A program made the position numbers and the translations under genes. A stretch of 38,730 nucleotides of DNA, taken from NCBI GenBank assembly GCA_016931385.1, contig JAFGEV010000317.1:1-38730 (forward strand), written 5' to 3'. This document shows, in pieces, positions 17,503 through 26,030 of the stretch. The first letter of the stretch is position 1; each line of letters opens with the position of its first letter. The stretch comes from Prolixibacteraceae bacterium. GTDB taxonomy: Bacteria; Bacteroidota; Bacteroidia; Bacteroidales; Prolixibacteraceae. Below the pieces are notes generated by a model, which was not told the DNA's origin, ran no database searches, and saw only the letters and a program-made list of their open reading frames with translations.

Positions 17503-18756
17503 CTATTGTCGTTTCACGGCATTTGAGTCAACAATTTTATAAAGTTTGTCCGATCGGCGAATTTTCTCAGGTAAAGGCACTGAGCACCTTTCACCCTTTT
17601 TTGCCAGTGATGTATTTTTTAAATCAACCCTTATTTCATTCACTGTAGCTTCAACAACACCGGTTGTTTGCCCAATAATCATAATATTGTCACCAACATT
17701 TAAACTTCCAGCCTCAACCTGAAATTCAGCAACACCAAGTTTTGAGAAATAATTCATACAATTACCGATATAAATTTTCCGCTTTGTTGCCGAAGACCCA
17801 TAGTTATGGCTCCATTCACCAAGCCGCTGCCCCAGGTAATATCCGTCCCAGAATCCCCGGTTAAAAACAGATGCCAGCCTTTTATCCCATTCTTTTATTT
17901 TATCAGGGGAATAGGTTCCCGCGAGGTATGCATCAACAGCTTCCCGATAACAACCTGCAACTGTTTTGACATATTCGGGCGACCTTGCCCGGCCCTCAAT
18001 TTTTAATACATCAATCCCTGCATCAAGAATTTTATTCAGAAAATGGATTGTTTTCAAGTCTTTTGGCGACATGATGTATTCATTTTCTATGTCGAGTTCA
18101 TAACCGCTCTCTTTTTCGCTAACGGTATAACCCCTTCGGCATATTTGCATGCAGTTGCCTCTATTGGCCGAAAAATTCATTTGGTGAAGGCTCAGGTAAC
18201 ATTTTCCAGAAACGGCCATACAAAGGGCTCCATGAGCAAAAAGCTCGAGCCTTATCAGCTTCCCTCCGGGCCCTGTAATATTTTTATCTTTGATTTGCCT
18301 GCTGATTTCCTTTATCTTTTCCAGATCCATTTCCCGGGCAAGGACCATCACATCGGCAAATTGTGCAAAGAATTTTACCGATTCGATGTTTGTAATATTT
18401 AATTGTGTCGAGATGTGTACTTCAATTCCAGTTTCCCTTGCTTTTGTAATTGCAGCCATATCGGAGGCTATTACTGCCGAAATACCCGATTGTTTGGCTA
18501 CTTTCAGTATCTCATCAAGCCTTTCAAGTTCACCGTCGAAAATTATTGTATTAAGGGTTAAATATGACTTTACGTTGTTTTGTGAAGTAATTGATGTAAT
18601 TTTTTTTAAATCAGTAAGGGAAAAATTATTTGATGAACGTGCACGCATGTTCAGGTCTTCGACACCGAAATATATTGAACCTGCCCCGGCCTGAATTGCA
18701 GCCATTAAAGATTCATAAGAACCTACAGGCGCCATAATTTCTATCTTCCTATCCAC
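17503..18756 (-). CDS. Peptidase U32-family protein (TrhP-like tRNA hydroxylation factor)
   Basis: A 417-residue U32-family protein. Despite the name, studied members (YegQ/TrhP, RlhA) act in prephenate-dependent hydroxylation of tRNA uridine-34 or of 23S rRNA rather than as general proteases. Family marks are EIMAPVGSYESLMAAIQAGA at the start, LFAHGALCMAVSGKCYLS, NRGNCMQICRRGY, and DVLKIEGRARSPEYV. Four cysteines (about 179, 186, 202, 206) fit an Fe-S site. I set the start at the GTG at 18756: a promoter-like TATTTTTG at 18784-18791 overlaps the earlier TTG, and relatives begin close to this point. A C-terminal beta domain (VGDNIMIIGQTTGVVEATV) is present. TrhP versus RlhA cannot be separated by eye. 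Confidence 0.85.
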   Translation of the reverse strand: MDRKIEIMAPVGSYESLMAAIQAGAGSIYFGVEDLNMRARSSNNFSLTDLKKITSITSQNNVKSYLTLNTIIFDGELERLDEILKVAKQSGISAVIASDMAAITKARETGIEVHISTQLNITNIESVKFFAQFADVMVLAREMDLEKIKEISRQIKDKNITGPGGKLIRLELFAHGALCMAVSGKCYLSLHQMNFSANRGNCMQICRRGYTVSEKESGYELDIENEYIMSPKDLKTIHFLNKILDAGIDVLKIEGRARSPEYVKTVAGCYREAVDAYLAGTYSPDKIKEWDKRLASVFNRGFWDGYYLGQRLGEWSHNYGSSATKRKIYIGNCMNYFSKLGVAEFQVEAGSLNVGDNIMIIGQTTGVVEATVNEIRVDLKNTSLAKKGERCSVPLPEKIRRSDKLYKIVDSNAVKRQ

Positions 18757-18783
18757 CTCACTCACAATTTTGCGCAAAAAATA

Positions 18784-18791
18784 CAAAAATA
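18784..18791 (-). promoter_or_regulatory. -7 element for the U32 gene
   Basis: TATTTTTG on the minus strand matches TAnnTTTG about 27 bases before the chosen GTG. It covers an upstream TTG that would otherwise look like a start, so the element helps decide the start. The 152-bp gap upstream to 18908 contains nothing else I can identify. Confidence 0.5.
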
Positions 18792-18908
18792 ATCTTCAAA
18801 CACATAAGCTGCTAAAAATTTGGCCAATGTACTTTATATGGTTTCATGATCACCAAAAACATCGCTTATCATAACAATATAAATTTTACGGTCAGCCCTG
18901 TTCAAATA

Positions 18909-20126
18909 TTATTTTTTACCTTCATTTAACCAGATATCAATTCGTGGGGTATCCCAGGCATAAGGCTTGCCAACAATATCGTAGTCGCCATCGCCGTCAA
19001 TGTCTCCAATGCCTGTGTTATGGGAGCCAAAAGCCAATGATATATCCATACGTTCAAATGACTTATCTCCATTGTTCAGCAGGATGAATAACTTTGGATC
19101 CCTTATGTCCTTCATCCTCATTTCAGCCATGAGAATATCAAAGTCTCCGTCTTTGTCAAAGTCAACAATCTGAAGGCTATGGGCATGACGTGCATTCCTG
19201 TATAATATCTCGGGAACCCAAACCCCTCCATTGTATTCGTACATAACCAGCGGCCCCTCACCCATACCTGTAACCATGAGTATCTCAGGCCTTCCTCCGG
19301 CAACAAGTTGTCCTGCGCATATTCGTGTAGCGATGTATGACTTGTCAATGTCGTTTTCAATATATTCTCCATTGCTGAACTTGAACCACATTCCCCCCGC
19401 AACCAGATCGGTTATGCCATCAAGGTCAATATCGGCTGTACACATGCCTTCGTGATAATTAACTCCTTTTTCGGTAACCGGTTCCGTAGTGCGTTGAAGC
19501 ATATGGCCATCGGTATTGTAATCAAAAATCTTCAACAAGTCCCAATCATCGGTACGTTTGATGTTTTCAGGTTTTTCGGCAATAAAAAGGCAATTTTTAC
19601 CTTGGTTCCAAAATGCACATTCTTCCTTTCCGTCGCCATCAAAATCTCCAAAGGCGATGTCGCTGTGCATCGAAACCCCGCTCTTTTTAATATAATTGCG
19701 TTTCCATGGCCGTGAGGGATTCCAGTTTGGAAAGGGGTTTTCCCACCACCAGATTTGTTCCGATTCACCACCGGCTACAACAATATCAAGGTCGCCATCT
19801 TCATCAATGTCCGACAAAGCCCCTGCTTCGCCTGCCTGAATTGATCTTTTTTCAATTTCGTGCTTTTCCCATTTACGCCCTTCGGTGTGAACATACATCA
19901 CCACAGAAGGGTTATCGGTTCCTTCAACAATAATGAATTCATCTGAACCGTCTTTATTAAGGTCGGCTACAATGCATCCTGTTTGTATCTTTCCTTTGAA
20001 AGGCATTTCAGTATCGCCATATTCAGTGCTTAAATGAGTCCAGCGATATTTTATTGCACCTGTTTGTGCAGTCAGGCTAAAAAAAGGAAAAACGAAAAAA
20101 AACATAAAAAACAGTATTTGCTTCAT
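18909..20126 (-). CDS. Secreted FG-GAP/VCBS repeat protein with calcium loops
   Basis: A 405-residue exported protein with a clear signal peptide (MKQILFFMFFFVFPFFSLTAQ) and a seven-bladed FG-GAP/VCBS-type propeller. At least six calcium-binding loops of the form DxDxDGxxD are visible: DLNKDGSDE, DIDEDGDLD, DFDGDGKEE, DIDLDGITD, DFDKDGDFD and DIDGDGDYD. Each is followed by hydrophobic strands. Such proteins in Bacteroidota are often lipoproteins or secreted proteins near carbohydrate-degradation genes, but no such genes lie here. The ATG at 20126 was chosen because it begins the signal peptide directly. It stands alone between the U32 gene and hemD. Ligand unknown. Confidence 0.85.
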   Translation of the reverse strand: MKQILFFMFFFVFPFFSLTAQTGAIKYRWTHLSTEYGDTEMPFKGKIQTGCIVADLNKDGSDEFIIVEGTDNPSVVMYVHTEGRKWEKHEIEKRSIQAGEAGALSDIDEDGDLDIVVAGGESEQIWWWENPFPNWNPSRPWKRNYIKKSGVSMHSDIAFGDFDGDGKEECAFWNQGKNCLFIAEKPENIKRTDDWDLLKIFDYNTDGHMLQRTTEPVTEKGVNYHEGMCTADIDLDGITDLVAGGMWFKFSNGEYIENDIDKSYIATRICAGQLVAGGRPEILMVTGMGEGPLVMYEYNGGVWVPEILYRNARHAHSLQIVDFDKDGDFDILMAEMRMKDIRDPKLFILLNNGDKSFERMDISLAFGSHNTGIGDIDGDGDYDIVGKPYAWDTPRIDIWLNEGKK

Positions 20127-20274
20127 GGTAATAAATTTCGATTTCAGAATAAGTTTCATAAGTATTTTAATTCGTATTTCATCCCGAAAGAATCAGTTAT
20201 ATTACATTCAAAATCACTTTTCATGATTTTTCCATCCAGGCCCAAAAGAAGTGTAAACTTACTGAGCACTTTTA

Positions 20275-20282
20275 CAAATATA
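20275..20282 (-). promoter_or_regulatory. Possible -7 element for the FG-GAP protein
   Basis: TATATTTG on the minus strand matches TAnnTTTG, about 150 bases before the ATG at 20126, giving a fairly long 5' leader. No matching -33 TTG at 19-21 bases. Confidence 0.35.
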
Positions 20283-20354
20283 ATAAAAACAGTTATAGGA
20301 TTTTATATACAGAAACAGGGGTGTTCTTCTGAAAACCGAAGTATGATAAAAAAA

Positions 20355-20376
20355 AACCGGTATTTTTACCGGCTTT
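20355..20376 (-). terminator. Intrinsic terminator after hemD
   Basis: CCGGTA (20357-20362) and TACCGG (20367-20372) form a stem around a TTTT loop, flanked by A/T bases that extend pairing. On the minus strand it is followed by a run of nine T. It lies 8-12 bases after the hemD stop. Confidence 0.85.
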
Positions 20377-20383
20377 TAATGTT

Positions 20384-21133
20384 CTATTTGGACTTATTCA
20401 ATTTCTTTATGAACTGTTCTAAGGCCATTGTCATTGACGGAGCCTGCGGATTTGGTGCCTGAATATCAAGCCGCAATCCCGCATCTTTTACAGCTTTTGC
20501 CGTTGCAGGGCCAAACGATGCGATTTTTGTCTCGTTTTGTTTAAAATCAGGAAAGTTTTGCAACAAGGATTTTATACCCGAAGGACTGTAAAATACGAGG
20601 ATATCGTAATTTACATCTTTAAGGTCGGACAAATCACTGCTTATCGTTTTGTAAAGAATGGCTTTGGTAAATTTCACCTTTGCCTCTTCAAGCAATTGAG
20701 GAATTTCAGGTTTATGAATGTGCGATAAAGGAACCAAATAGTTCTCATCGAGATGTTTTTTTATAACATCAACCAATTCGGAAAATTTTCCATTTCCATA
20801 AAATATCTTTCTTTTTCGGTACACAATGTACTTTTGAAGGTAAAATGCTGTTGCTTCCGAAATACAAAAATATTTCATCGATTCAGGAACAGTAATCCTC
20901 AGTTCGTTACAAATACGAAAGAAATGATCGATTGCAGTACGGCTTGTAAATAATACAGCTGAATGGTCAAGGATATTCACCCTGGTTTGCCTGTATTCTT
21001 TCGATGATACGCCTTCAACCTGAATAAAAGGCCTAAAATCGACTTTTACATTATTTCTTTCAGCAAATTCAAAATAGGGTGATTTGGCCGATGAAGGCTC
21101 TGGTTGTGAAACAAGTATTCTCTTGATTTTCAA
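20384..21133 (-). CDS. hemD: Uroporphyrinogen-III synthase
   Basis: This enzyme closes hydroxymethylbilane with inversion of ring D to give uroporphyrinogen III for haem and related tetrapyrroles. The 249-residue protein shows the loose family pattern: an N-terminal RILVSQPEP, AVLFTSRTAIDHFF, the linker domain, ILYKTISSDLSDL, then DILVFYSPSGIKSLLQNF and IASFGPATAKAVKDAGL. Identity in this family is low, but the SPSG and FGPATA motifs are diagnostic. It follows a DUF4271 gene by 24 bases, a common pairing in Bacteroidota, and ends at a clear terminator. Confidence 0.92.
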   Translation of the reverse strand: MKIKRILVSQPEPSSAKSPYFEFAERNNVKVDFRPFIQVEGVSSKEYRQTRVNILDHSAVLFTSRTAIDHFFRICNELRITVPESMKYFCISEATAFYLQKYIVYRKRKIFYGNGKFSELVDVIKKHLDENYLVPLSHIHKPEIPQLLEEAKVKFTKAILYKTISSDLSDLKDVNYDILVFYSPSGIKSLLQNFPDFKQNETKIASFGPATAKAVKDAGLRLDIQAPNPQAPSMTMALEQFIKKLNKSK

Positions 21134-21157
21134 GACCCAATATTTTAAGGTTCGACA

Positions 21158-21964
21158 TTATTCAATTACTCCCCACAAAATCTTCAACACTATCAAAAGG
21201 GGCAAAATTTCAAGGCTACAAAGGTATAAAATCATATAATAAATTGAAAAAACTTTTTTCGATAATATTTCTATCCCTCTGAAAACATTGAAAATACTGA
21301 TGATTGCAATGATTATTACCCCGGTAAAAAGTATTATTTTAGTAAAAATTCCACTCGCGAAAAATGTTAGAATGACAACCGGAAAGAGCAATAAACCCAT
21401 AATACGGTTGCCAGTTTTGGCATTAAAAATATATTCCTGAACTTCTTCTTTCGAATCGAATAATATTCCCGAAAACCTGTAAAGAATAAATTTTCCTGCC
21501 ATAAAAAGAGAAAGGGCACTTAAACAGGTAATATATAAAATTGCTCCGCCTCCCAAAATATCTTTGTTGATAAAACTTATCAAATGATAAATGTACAATC
21601 CTGCAACAAAGAAAAACAGTAGTGAGAGCCTAAAAGAAACATGGATAATATTGTTGGCCTTTTCCCGGTATAACCTTGTTATAGTCCCTTTTTTATAAAA
21701 TGTTTGAAAAAGCTGTACCAAATAACTACCCGATGCATAACGTACAGATGCAAGAAGCGACAGAAGAAAAATAATCAGTAAAATTGACCAGTTTTGAAAA
21801 AAAGTGTTCCTTTTGGCAAGCGGCAGTTCAACTGTATAAAAATCATTGAGGGTTTGTTCTGTAATTGTAACAGAACTGTCATTCTTCGCTGTATATCCGG
21901 AATAATCAACAGCAATGAAATTTCCAGCGGGATTAAAAACAATTGTATCGGTTTCGGTCGACAT
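21158..21964 (-). CDS. DUF4271 membrane protein
   Basis: A 268-residue protein with a ~55-residue soluble N-terminus and six membrane helices (around 58-78, 110-131, 140-161, 188-207, 209-228 and 240-262). Its sequence pattern and position just before hemD fit the DUF4271 family of Bacteroidota, whose function is not known to me. There is no cleavable signal peptide; the N-terminal segment (ending ELPLAKRNTFFQNW) is probably extracytoplasmic or cytoplasmic depending on topology. A -7-like element at 22003-22010 precedes it, suggesting it and hemD form a two-gene operon. Confidence 0.8.
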   Translation of the reverse strand: MSTETDTIVFNPAGNFIAVDYSGYTAKNDSSVTITEQTLNDFYTVELPLAKRNTFFQNWSILLIIFLLSLLASVRYASGSYLVQLFQTFYKKGTITRLYREKANNIIHVSFRLSLLFFFVAGLYIYHLISFINKDILGGGAILYITCLSALSLFMAGKFILYRFSGILFDSKEEVQEYIFNAKTGNRIMGLLLFPVVILTFFASGIFTKIILFTGVIIIAIISIFNVFRGIEILSKKVFSIYYMILYLCSLEILPLLIVLKILWGVIE

Positions 21965-22002
21965 TAGCCCTCGAATATAATGCCATGAATTATTTTGTCA
22001 GG

Positions 22003-22010
22003 CAAAGATA
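22003..22010 (-). promoter_or_regulatory. -7 element for DUF4271-hemD
   Basis: TATCTTTG on the minus strand matches TAnnTTTG, 38 bases before the ATG at 21964, and lies just after the small HigA-like ORF. No clear -33 TTG. Confidence 0.5.
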
Positions 22011-22042
22011 ATAGTATTTAAACGGATAAAGCCAGTATGGGT

Positions 22043-22213
22043 TTAATTTAATTTTTTCCTGTCGAAATAGCTGTAGTTCTCATATTCTTCCATTAATAAG
22101 GCTAGTTTCCTGGCTTCATCAAATTCAGGTGTGCCAGGTTCTGAATCACATATTTCCAAAAACCGTATTAAGGATCTGCGATAATCTTCTTCTGTAAGTA
22201 TTTTTTCAAACAT
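22043..22213 (-). CDS. Mini ORF resembling the N-terminal part of HigA antitoxins
   Basis: A 56-residue protein whose sequence (LTEEDYRRSLIRFLEIC, then EPGTPEFDEARKLALLMEEYE, then NYSYFD) follows the pattern seen before the helix-turn-helix in HigA-type antitoxins (TEadYeaAL...i...PGTPEgdEl..L..LveaYE..hyP). The HTH part is absent, and the frame stops right after. The ATG at 22213 lies 5 bases after the polA stop, so it is probably translated from the polA transcript; a TTG six codons earlier would overlap polA. No toxin gene is beside it. It may be a relic, or a small protein sharing this helical module. The resemblance is recognised by eye and untested. Confidence 0.55.
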   Translation of the reverse strand: MFEKILTEEDYRRSLIRFLEICDSEPGTPEFDEARKLALLMEEYENYSYFDRKKLN

Positions 22214-22217
22214 AAAA

Positions 22218-25007
22218 CTAATGAGCTTCAAGCCAACTTAATCCTTTTCCAATATCAACAGTTAAAGGGACTTTTAGTTTAAAGCCACCCTCCATTTCTT
22301 TTTTTACAATAACTGTTAACCGATCTAACTCATTTTGATACACGTCGAAATTTAATTCATCGTGTACCTGAATAATCATCCCCGACTTGAATCCTTGTTC
22401 TTTAATTCTTTTATGAATGGCAATCATCGCAATTTTAATAATGTCGGCAGCAGTTCCCTGTATTGGGGCATTAATGGCATTTCGTTCAGCCATGCCCCTA
22501 ACTACCGAGTTTGCGGAATTAATATCTTTTAAAATACGTTTCCGGCCCAATAAAGTTTTTACAAAACCTGTTTTCCGTGCGTCCTCAATACACTTGTCCA
22601 TATACTCTTTAACCATGGGGAAGGCCTCAAAATAACCATCGATAATTTCCTTTGCCTCCGAGCGGGAAATATTAAGCCGCTGCGATAAGCCAAATGACGA
22701 AATTCCATAAATAATCCCGAAATTGGCTGTTTTTGCTTTTCTCCTCATCTCGGATGTAACATCTTCAATATTCACTCTAAATATTTTTGAAGCTGTTATT
22801 GCGTGTATGTCAAGATTGTTATTAAAAGCCTCGATCATGTTTTTGTCACCACTCATCGATGCCATTATCCTCAACTCAATTTGAGAGTAGTCGGCCGAAA
22901 GGTATAGCATGCCCGGGTTTGAAGGAATAAAAGCTTTACGGATTTCCCTTCCGCTTTCTTCCCTGATCGGTATGTTCTGCAAATTTGGGTTCACCGAACT
23001 CAAACGGCCGGTGGCAGCAACAGCCTGGTTATACGAGGTGTGGATTTTCCCGGTACGTTTGTTGATTAACGATGGCAATGATTCAACATAGGTGTTTAAT
23101 AATTTCATCAATCCCCGGTATTCAAGTACTTTTTCAACAATTGGATGTTTGTTTGCCAACCTTGCAAGTACTTCTTCACTTGTTGAATATTGCTTGGTCT
23201 TTGTCAGTTTCGCGTTTGTATCAATATTTAATTTTTCGAACAGTATTATTCCCAGTTGTTTTGGCGATGAAATAAGAAATTCTTCTCCGGCAAGGTTATA
23301 GATTTCTTTTTCAAGGACAATGAGTTGCTCCCTTAATTCGCCTGCATATTTTTTTAGGGCCCCGGTGTCGATAGTAACACCGTTAAGTTCCATTTTAGTC
23401 AGAACGGGTATCAGGGGCATTTCAATATCGATGAACAAACTATTTAAGTTGTTTTCAGCCAACTCTTTTTCGAGCATTGTTTTTAACTGAAAAGTTAGGT
23501 CGGCGTCTTCACATGCATATTCAACCAACTTATCCTCATCTACCGAGCGCATCGAACGTTGGTTCTTTCCTTTTTGCCCGATAAGCTCCTGGGTAGGAAC
23601 TTTTTTATAGTTCAGGTATATCTCACACAAATAATCGAGGTTATGCCTCAGTTCAGGTTGGATAAGGTAGTGGGCTATCAGGGTGTCGAAGAGTCTTCCT
23701 TTTACTTCAATCCCGTATTGGGCCAGCATTAGCATATCGAATTTTATATTCTGCCCAACCTTCATTATTGTTTCGTCTTCGAAAACCTCCCTGAACTCTT
23801 TTACAACCAATTGGGCTTCATTGTCATCGGCTGGAAGTAATACACACCAAGCTTCATGTGGTTTATATGAAAACGATATACAAACCAGTTTTGAAGAATG
23901 CGGGTCGAGGCCGGTTGTTTCGGTGTCGAAACAAAAAGCATCTGAAACTGCCAGCTCGGCACGAAGTGAAGCCCGCTGAATGGCAGTTTCAATTTTGTAA
24001 TATTTATGCTGAACCGTGCTTATGTCCCTCATGGCAGGTTGTTCCGTTGTTGTTTCAACTTCGGTTGAAGCAAATAAAGAACCTTGTTCAAAGGTTGGGG
24101 CTTTTGGTGCCTGGCTATTGTTTGAAGTAAGTTTTTGCGACAATGTACGGAATTCAAGTTCATTGTACAACTTAAGCAGTTCTTCACTGTTTGCCACAGT
24201 AAGCTTCATATCATCAAAATTGTAGTCAATGGGAACTTCCTGGTTGATAATAACAAGTTCACGCGAAAGATAAACCTGATCTTTATAGGCCTGAAGGTTT
24301 TCCAGCATCTTTCCTTTAAGCTTATCGAGGTTTGCATATACACCATCGATGCTTCCATAATCGGAAATCAGATTCATAGCTGTTTTTGGGCCAATACCCG
24401 GACAACCGGGAATATTGTCGGCCGAATCGCCCATTAGTCCCAATATATCAATTACCTGGGAGGGTTCTGAAACCTGGAAGTTTTCATTGACCTCATCTAC
24501 TCCCCAAAGTTCAGGTTTGGCGCCACCTTTTGCCGGTTTATAAACTAGTTTCTTTTCTGAAACAAGTTGGGCATAATCTTTATCTGGGGTCATCATATAA
24601 GTTATGAAACCTTCTTTTTCGGCCTTGTTGGCTAAAGTGCCAATAATATCGTCGGCCTCAAAACCCAATTTTTCAATGATTGGGATGTTGTGGGCCTTAA
24701 TGATGTCGCGGATATAAGGAACGGCAAGCCTGATATCCTCAGGCATTTTTTCCCTGTTTGCTTTATATTCAGAAAACATTTCGTGCCTGAAAGTATCGCC
24801 ATGTACATCGAAGGCCACGGCAATGTGCGTAGGATTTTCTGAATTCAAAACTTGTTCAAGGGTATTTACAAATCCGAAAATTGCTGAAGTATTTAATCCC
24901 TTTGAATTGATTCGGGGACTACGGATAAAAGCAAAGTACGAACGATATATTAAGGCATAAGCATCTAATAAAAAAAGCTTCTTTTCAGGTCTGTTTTCAC
25001 TGTCCAT
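22218..25007 (-). CDS. polA: DNA polymerase I
   Basis: A 929-residue three-domain polymerase for Okazaki fragment processing and repair. The 5' nuclease occupies ~8-290 (LFLLDAYALIYRSYFAF, GFEADDIIGTLA, GDSADNIPGCPGIGPKTA). The 3'-5' exonuclease (~335-530) is intact, with FDTETTG (Asp361, Glu363), NIKFD (Asp424) and YACEDAD (Asp501), so proofreading is expected. The polymerase domain carries motif A DYSQIELR (706-713), motif B RRKAKTANFGIIYG (Phe763 as in E. coli) and motif C VHDEL (881-885). It starts 5 bases after queD, so the two share a transcript, and is followed by the HigA-like mini ORF. Confidence 0.98.
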   Translation of the reverse strand: MDSENRPEKKLFLLDAYALIYRSYFAFIRSPRINSKGLNTSAIFGFVNTLEQVLNSENPTHIAVAFDVHGDTFRHEMFSEYKANREKMPEDIRLAVPYIRDIIKAHNIPIIEKLGFEADDIIGTLANKAEKEGFITYMMTPDKDYAQLVSEKKLVYKPAKGGAKPELWGVDEVNENFQVSEPSQVIDILGLMGDSADNIPGCPGIGPKTAMNLISDYGSIDGVYANLDKLKGKMLENLQAYKDQVYLSRELVIINQEVPIDYNFDDMKLTVANSEELLKLYNELEFRTLSQKLTSNNSQAPKAPTFEQGSLFASTEVETTTEQPAMRDISTVQHKYYKIETAIQRASLRAELAVSDAFCFDTETTGLDPHSSKLVCISFSYKPHEAWCVLLPADDNEAQLVVKEFREVFEDETIMKVGQNIKFDMLMLAQYGIEVKGRLFDTLIAHYLIQPELRHNLDYLCEIYLNYKKVPTQELIGQKGKNQRSMRSVDEDKLVEYACEDADLTFQLKTMLEKELAENNLNSLFIDIEMPLIPVLTKMELNGVTIDTGALKKYAGELREQLIVLEKEIYNLAGEEFLISSPKQLGIILFEKLNIDTNAKLTKTKQYSTSEEVLARLANKHPIVEKVLEYRGLMKLLNTYVESLPSLINKRTGKIHTSYNQAVAATGRLSSVNPNLQNIPIREESGREIRKAFIPSNPGMLYLSADYSQIELRIMASMSGDKNMIEAFNNNLDIHAITASKIFRVNIEDVTSEMRRKAKTANFGIIYGISSFGLSQRLNISRSEAKEIIDGYFEAFPMVKEYMDKCIEDARKTGFVKTLLGRKRILKDINSANSVVRGMAERNAINAPIQGTAADIIKIAMIAIHKRIKEQGFKSGMIIQVHDELNFDVYQNELDRLTVIVKKEMEGGFKLKVPLTVDIGKGLSWLEAH

Positions 25008-25012
25008 GGTTA

Positions 25013-25459
25013 TTAATTATCATCGGCGTCCCATTCGGCGCTTGAATTAGCAGTTTCGTAAAGCTTCAGGTTTTTCAGGGTAATTCCTTTGGGCAGAAGC
25101 GGTTTAATAATGCCTACAAAATGCAAGACAAGGTTCTCGCAGGTAGGCTGAAAATCGACCACATGGTGCCTTTCGTACATCTGCCCCAGTTCGAGCAATT
25201 TTTCATGCGGGGCATGTTTGCTTACCACAAGCGTGTGGTCGAATACATCAACAATGTTTGTTTTTACAATTCGTTTCAGGTCGCCAAAATCGATTACCAT
25301 ACCGTTTTTTTTATTATCGGGGTCATTTATTGGCTCGCCTGATACTGTCACGTACAATTTGTAGCTATGCCCGTGTATGTTTTTACAAATCCCGTCGTAA
25401 TTCCATAAGGCATGGGCCATTTCAAAATCATAGTATTTGGTCACCCTTATTTTTGCCAT
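25013..25459 (-). CDS. queD: 6-carboxy-tetrahydropterin synthase (QueD/PTPS family)
   Basis: A 148-residue protein of the 6-pyruvoyl-tetrahydropterin synthase fold. QueD converts dihydroneopterin triphosphate to 6-carboxy-5,6,7,8-tetrahydropterin, the second step of queuosine/preQ0 synthesis. Zinc ligands are His16, His29 and His31 (AHALWNYDG, and the motif CKNIHGH), with catalytic Cys25 in the CxxxHGH form that marks the QueD branch. The end LYETANSSAEW carries the substrate-binding Glu. The ATG at 25459 (MAKIRVTKYYDF) fits the family; a longer frame to 25510 adds an unrelated lead. No other queuosine genes lie in the window, so QueD rather than a pterin side-branch is probable, not proven. 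Confidence 0.9.
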   Translation of the reverse strand: MAKIRVTKYYDFEMAHALWNYDGICKNIHGHSYKLYVTVSGEPINDPDNKKNGMVIDFGDLKRIVKTNIVDVFDHTLVVSKHAPHEKLLELGQMYERHHVVDFQPTCENLVLHFVGIIKPLLPKGITLKNLKLYETANSSAEWDADDN

Positions 25460-25540
25460 AATATTTTCAATTATCAATCTTTTATATGCTATGATAACAA
25501 AGCAAAACAAAAATTGTTAATATAACTTTCATAAAAACAA

Positions 25541-25843
25541 CTAACTGCTGCATGTACATTCGCGAATACAATCGATTATTTTCCCTAAAGATTTATGTTT
25601 TAGGAAGTATACTGTATTTTTTCCTTCCCTTGAAGAGCCCAGCACATCGTTTACTTTTAAAATACCCAGGTGATGTGAAGCTTTCGATTGTCCAATTTCA
25701 AGTTGTGAATAAATTTGGGTTACCGTAAGTTTTTCACTGTTTTTTAGTAGGCACAATATTGAAACCCTCACGGGATGTGCTATCGACTTAAGCATATAAG
25801 CTGCTTTTTCCAAGCTTTCATCAGGAAATTCTTCTTTTGCCAT
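25541..25843 (-). CDS. ArsR-family winged-helix regulator
   Basis: A 100-residue dimeric DNA-binding repressor. The fold is clear: LKSIAHPVRVSILCLL (helices 1-2), LTVTQIYSQLEIGQSKASHHLGIL (helix-turn-helix, recognition helix SKASHHLGIL) and the wing SREGKNTVYFL. The C-terminus DCIRECTCSS places three cysteines at 92, 96 and 98, and another sits at 31, which could form a metal- or thiol-sensing site; the classical ELCVCDL motif of arsenic sensors is absent. It lies 81 bases upstream of queD on the same strand and divergent from the prenyl synthase gene, so it may control either side. Confidence 0.9.
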   Translation of the reverse strand: MAKEEFPDESLEKAAYMLKSIAHPVRVSILCLLKNSEKLTVTQIYSQLEIGQSKASHHLGILKVNDVLGSSREGKNTVYFLKHKSLGKIIDCIRECTCSS

Positions 25844-25862
25844 TCTATACGGTTTTATGCTA

Positions 25863-25870
25863 CAAATGTA
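25863..25870 (-). promoter_or_regulatory. -7 element for the ArsR-family gene
   Basis: TACATTTG on the minus strand matches TAnnTTTG, 19 bases before the ATG at 25843. It is the same octamer as in the prenyl synthase promoter on the other side of the divergent gap. No -33 TTG at the standard spacing. Confidence 0.5.
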
Positions 25871-26004
25871 AAAATTCAGCCTATATAATTGATATTAATT
25901 TGCTTCAACAATGAAGAAAAACATTATTTAATATGTATCCGCAAGAAAACTGGTGAAATAATAAAATTCATGTTTGTTTCATCAAATAAATGGTTAACTA
26001 TTTT

Positions 26005-26012
26005 TACATTTG
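26005..26012 (+). promoter_or_regulatory. -7 element for the polyprenyl synthase gene
   Basis: TACATTTG matches TAnnTTTG, 18 bases before the ATG at 26031. Because transcription should begin about 6-7 bases after it, a TTG at 26010 cannot be the start codon. Confidence 0.55.
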
Positions 26013-26030
26013 AGCATCATAATGCAATAC

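Noticed and set aside
20034-20462. 142-codon plus-strand frame across the FG-GAP start and hemD end
   Set aside because: It covers a signal peptide, a promoter region and a terminator on the other strand; composition is not protein-like.
22043-22213. Complete HigBA toxin-antitoxin pair
   Set aside because: No HigB-like toxin ORF flanks the small gene and the antitoxin HTH is missing.
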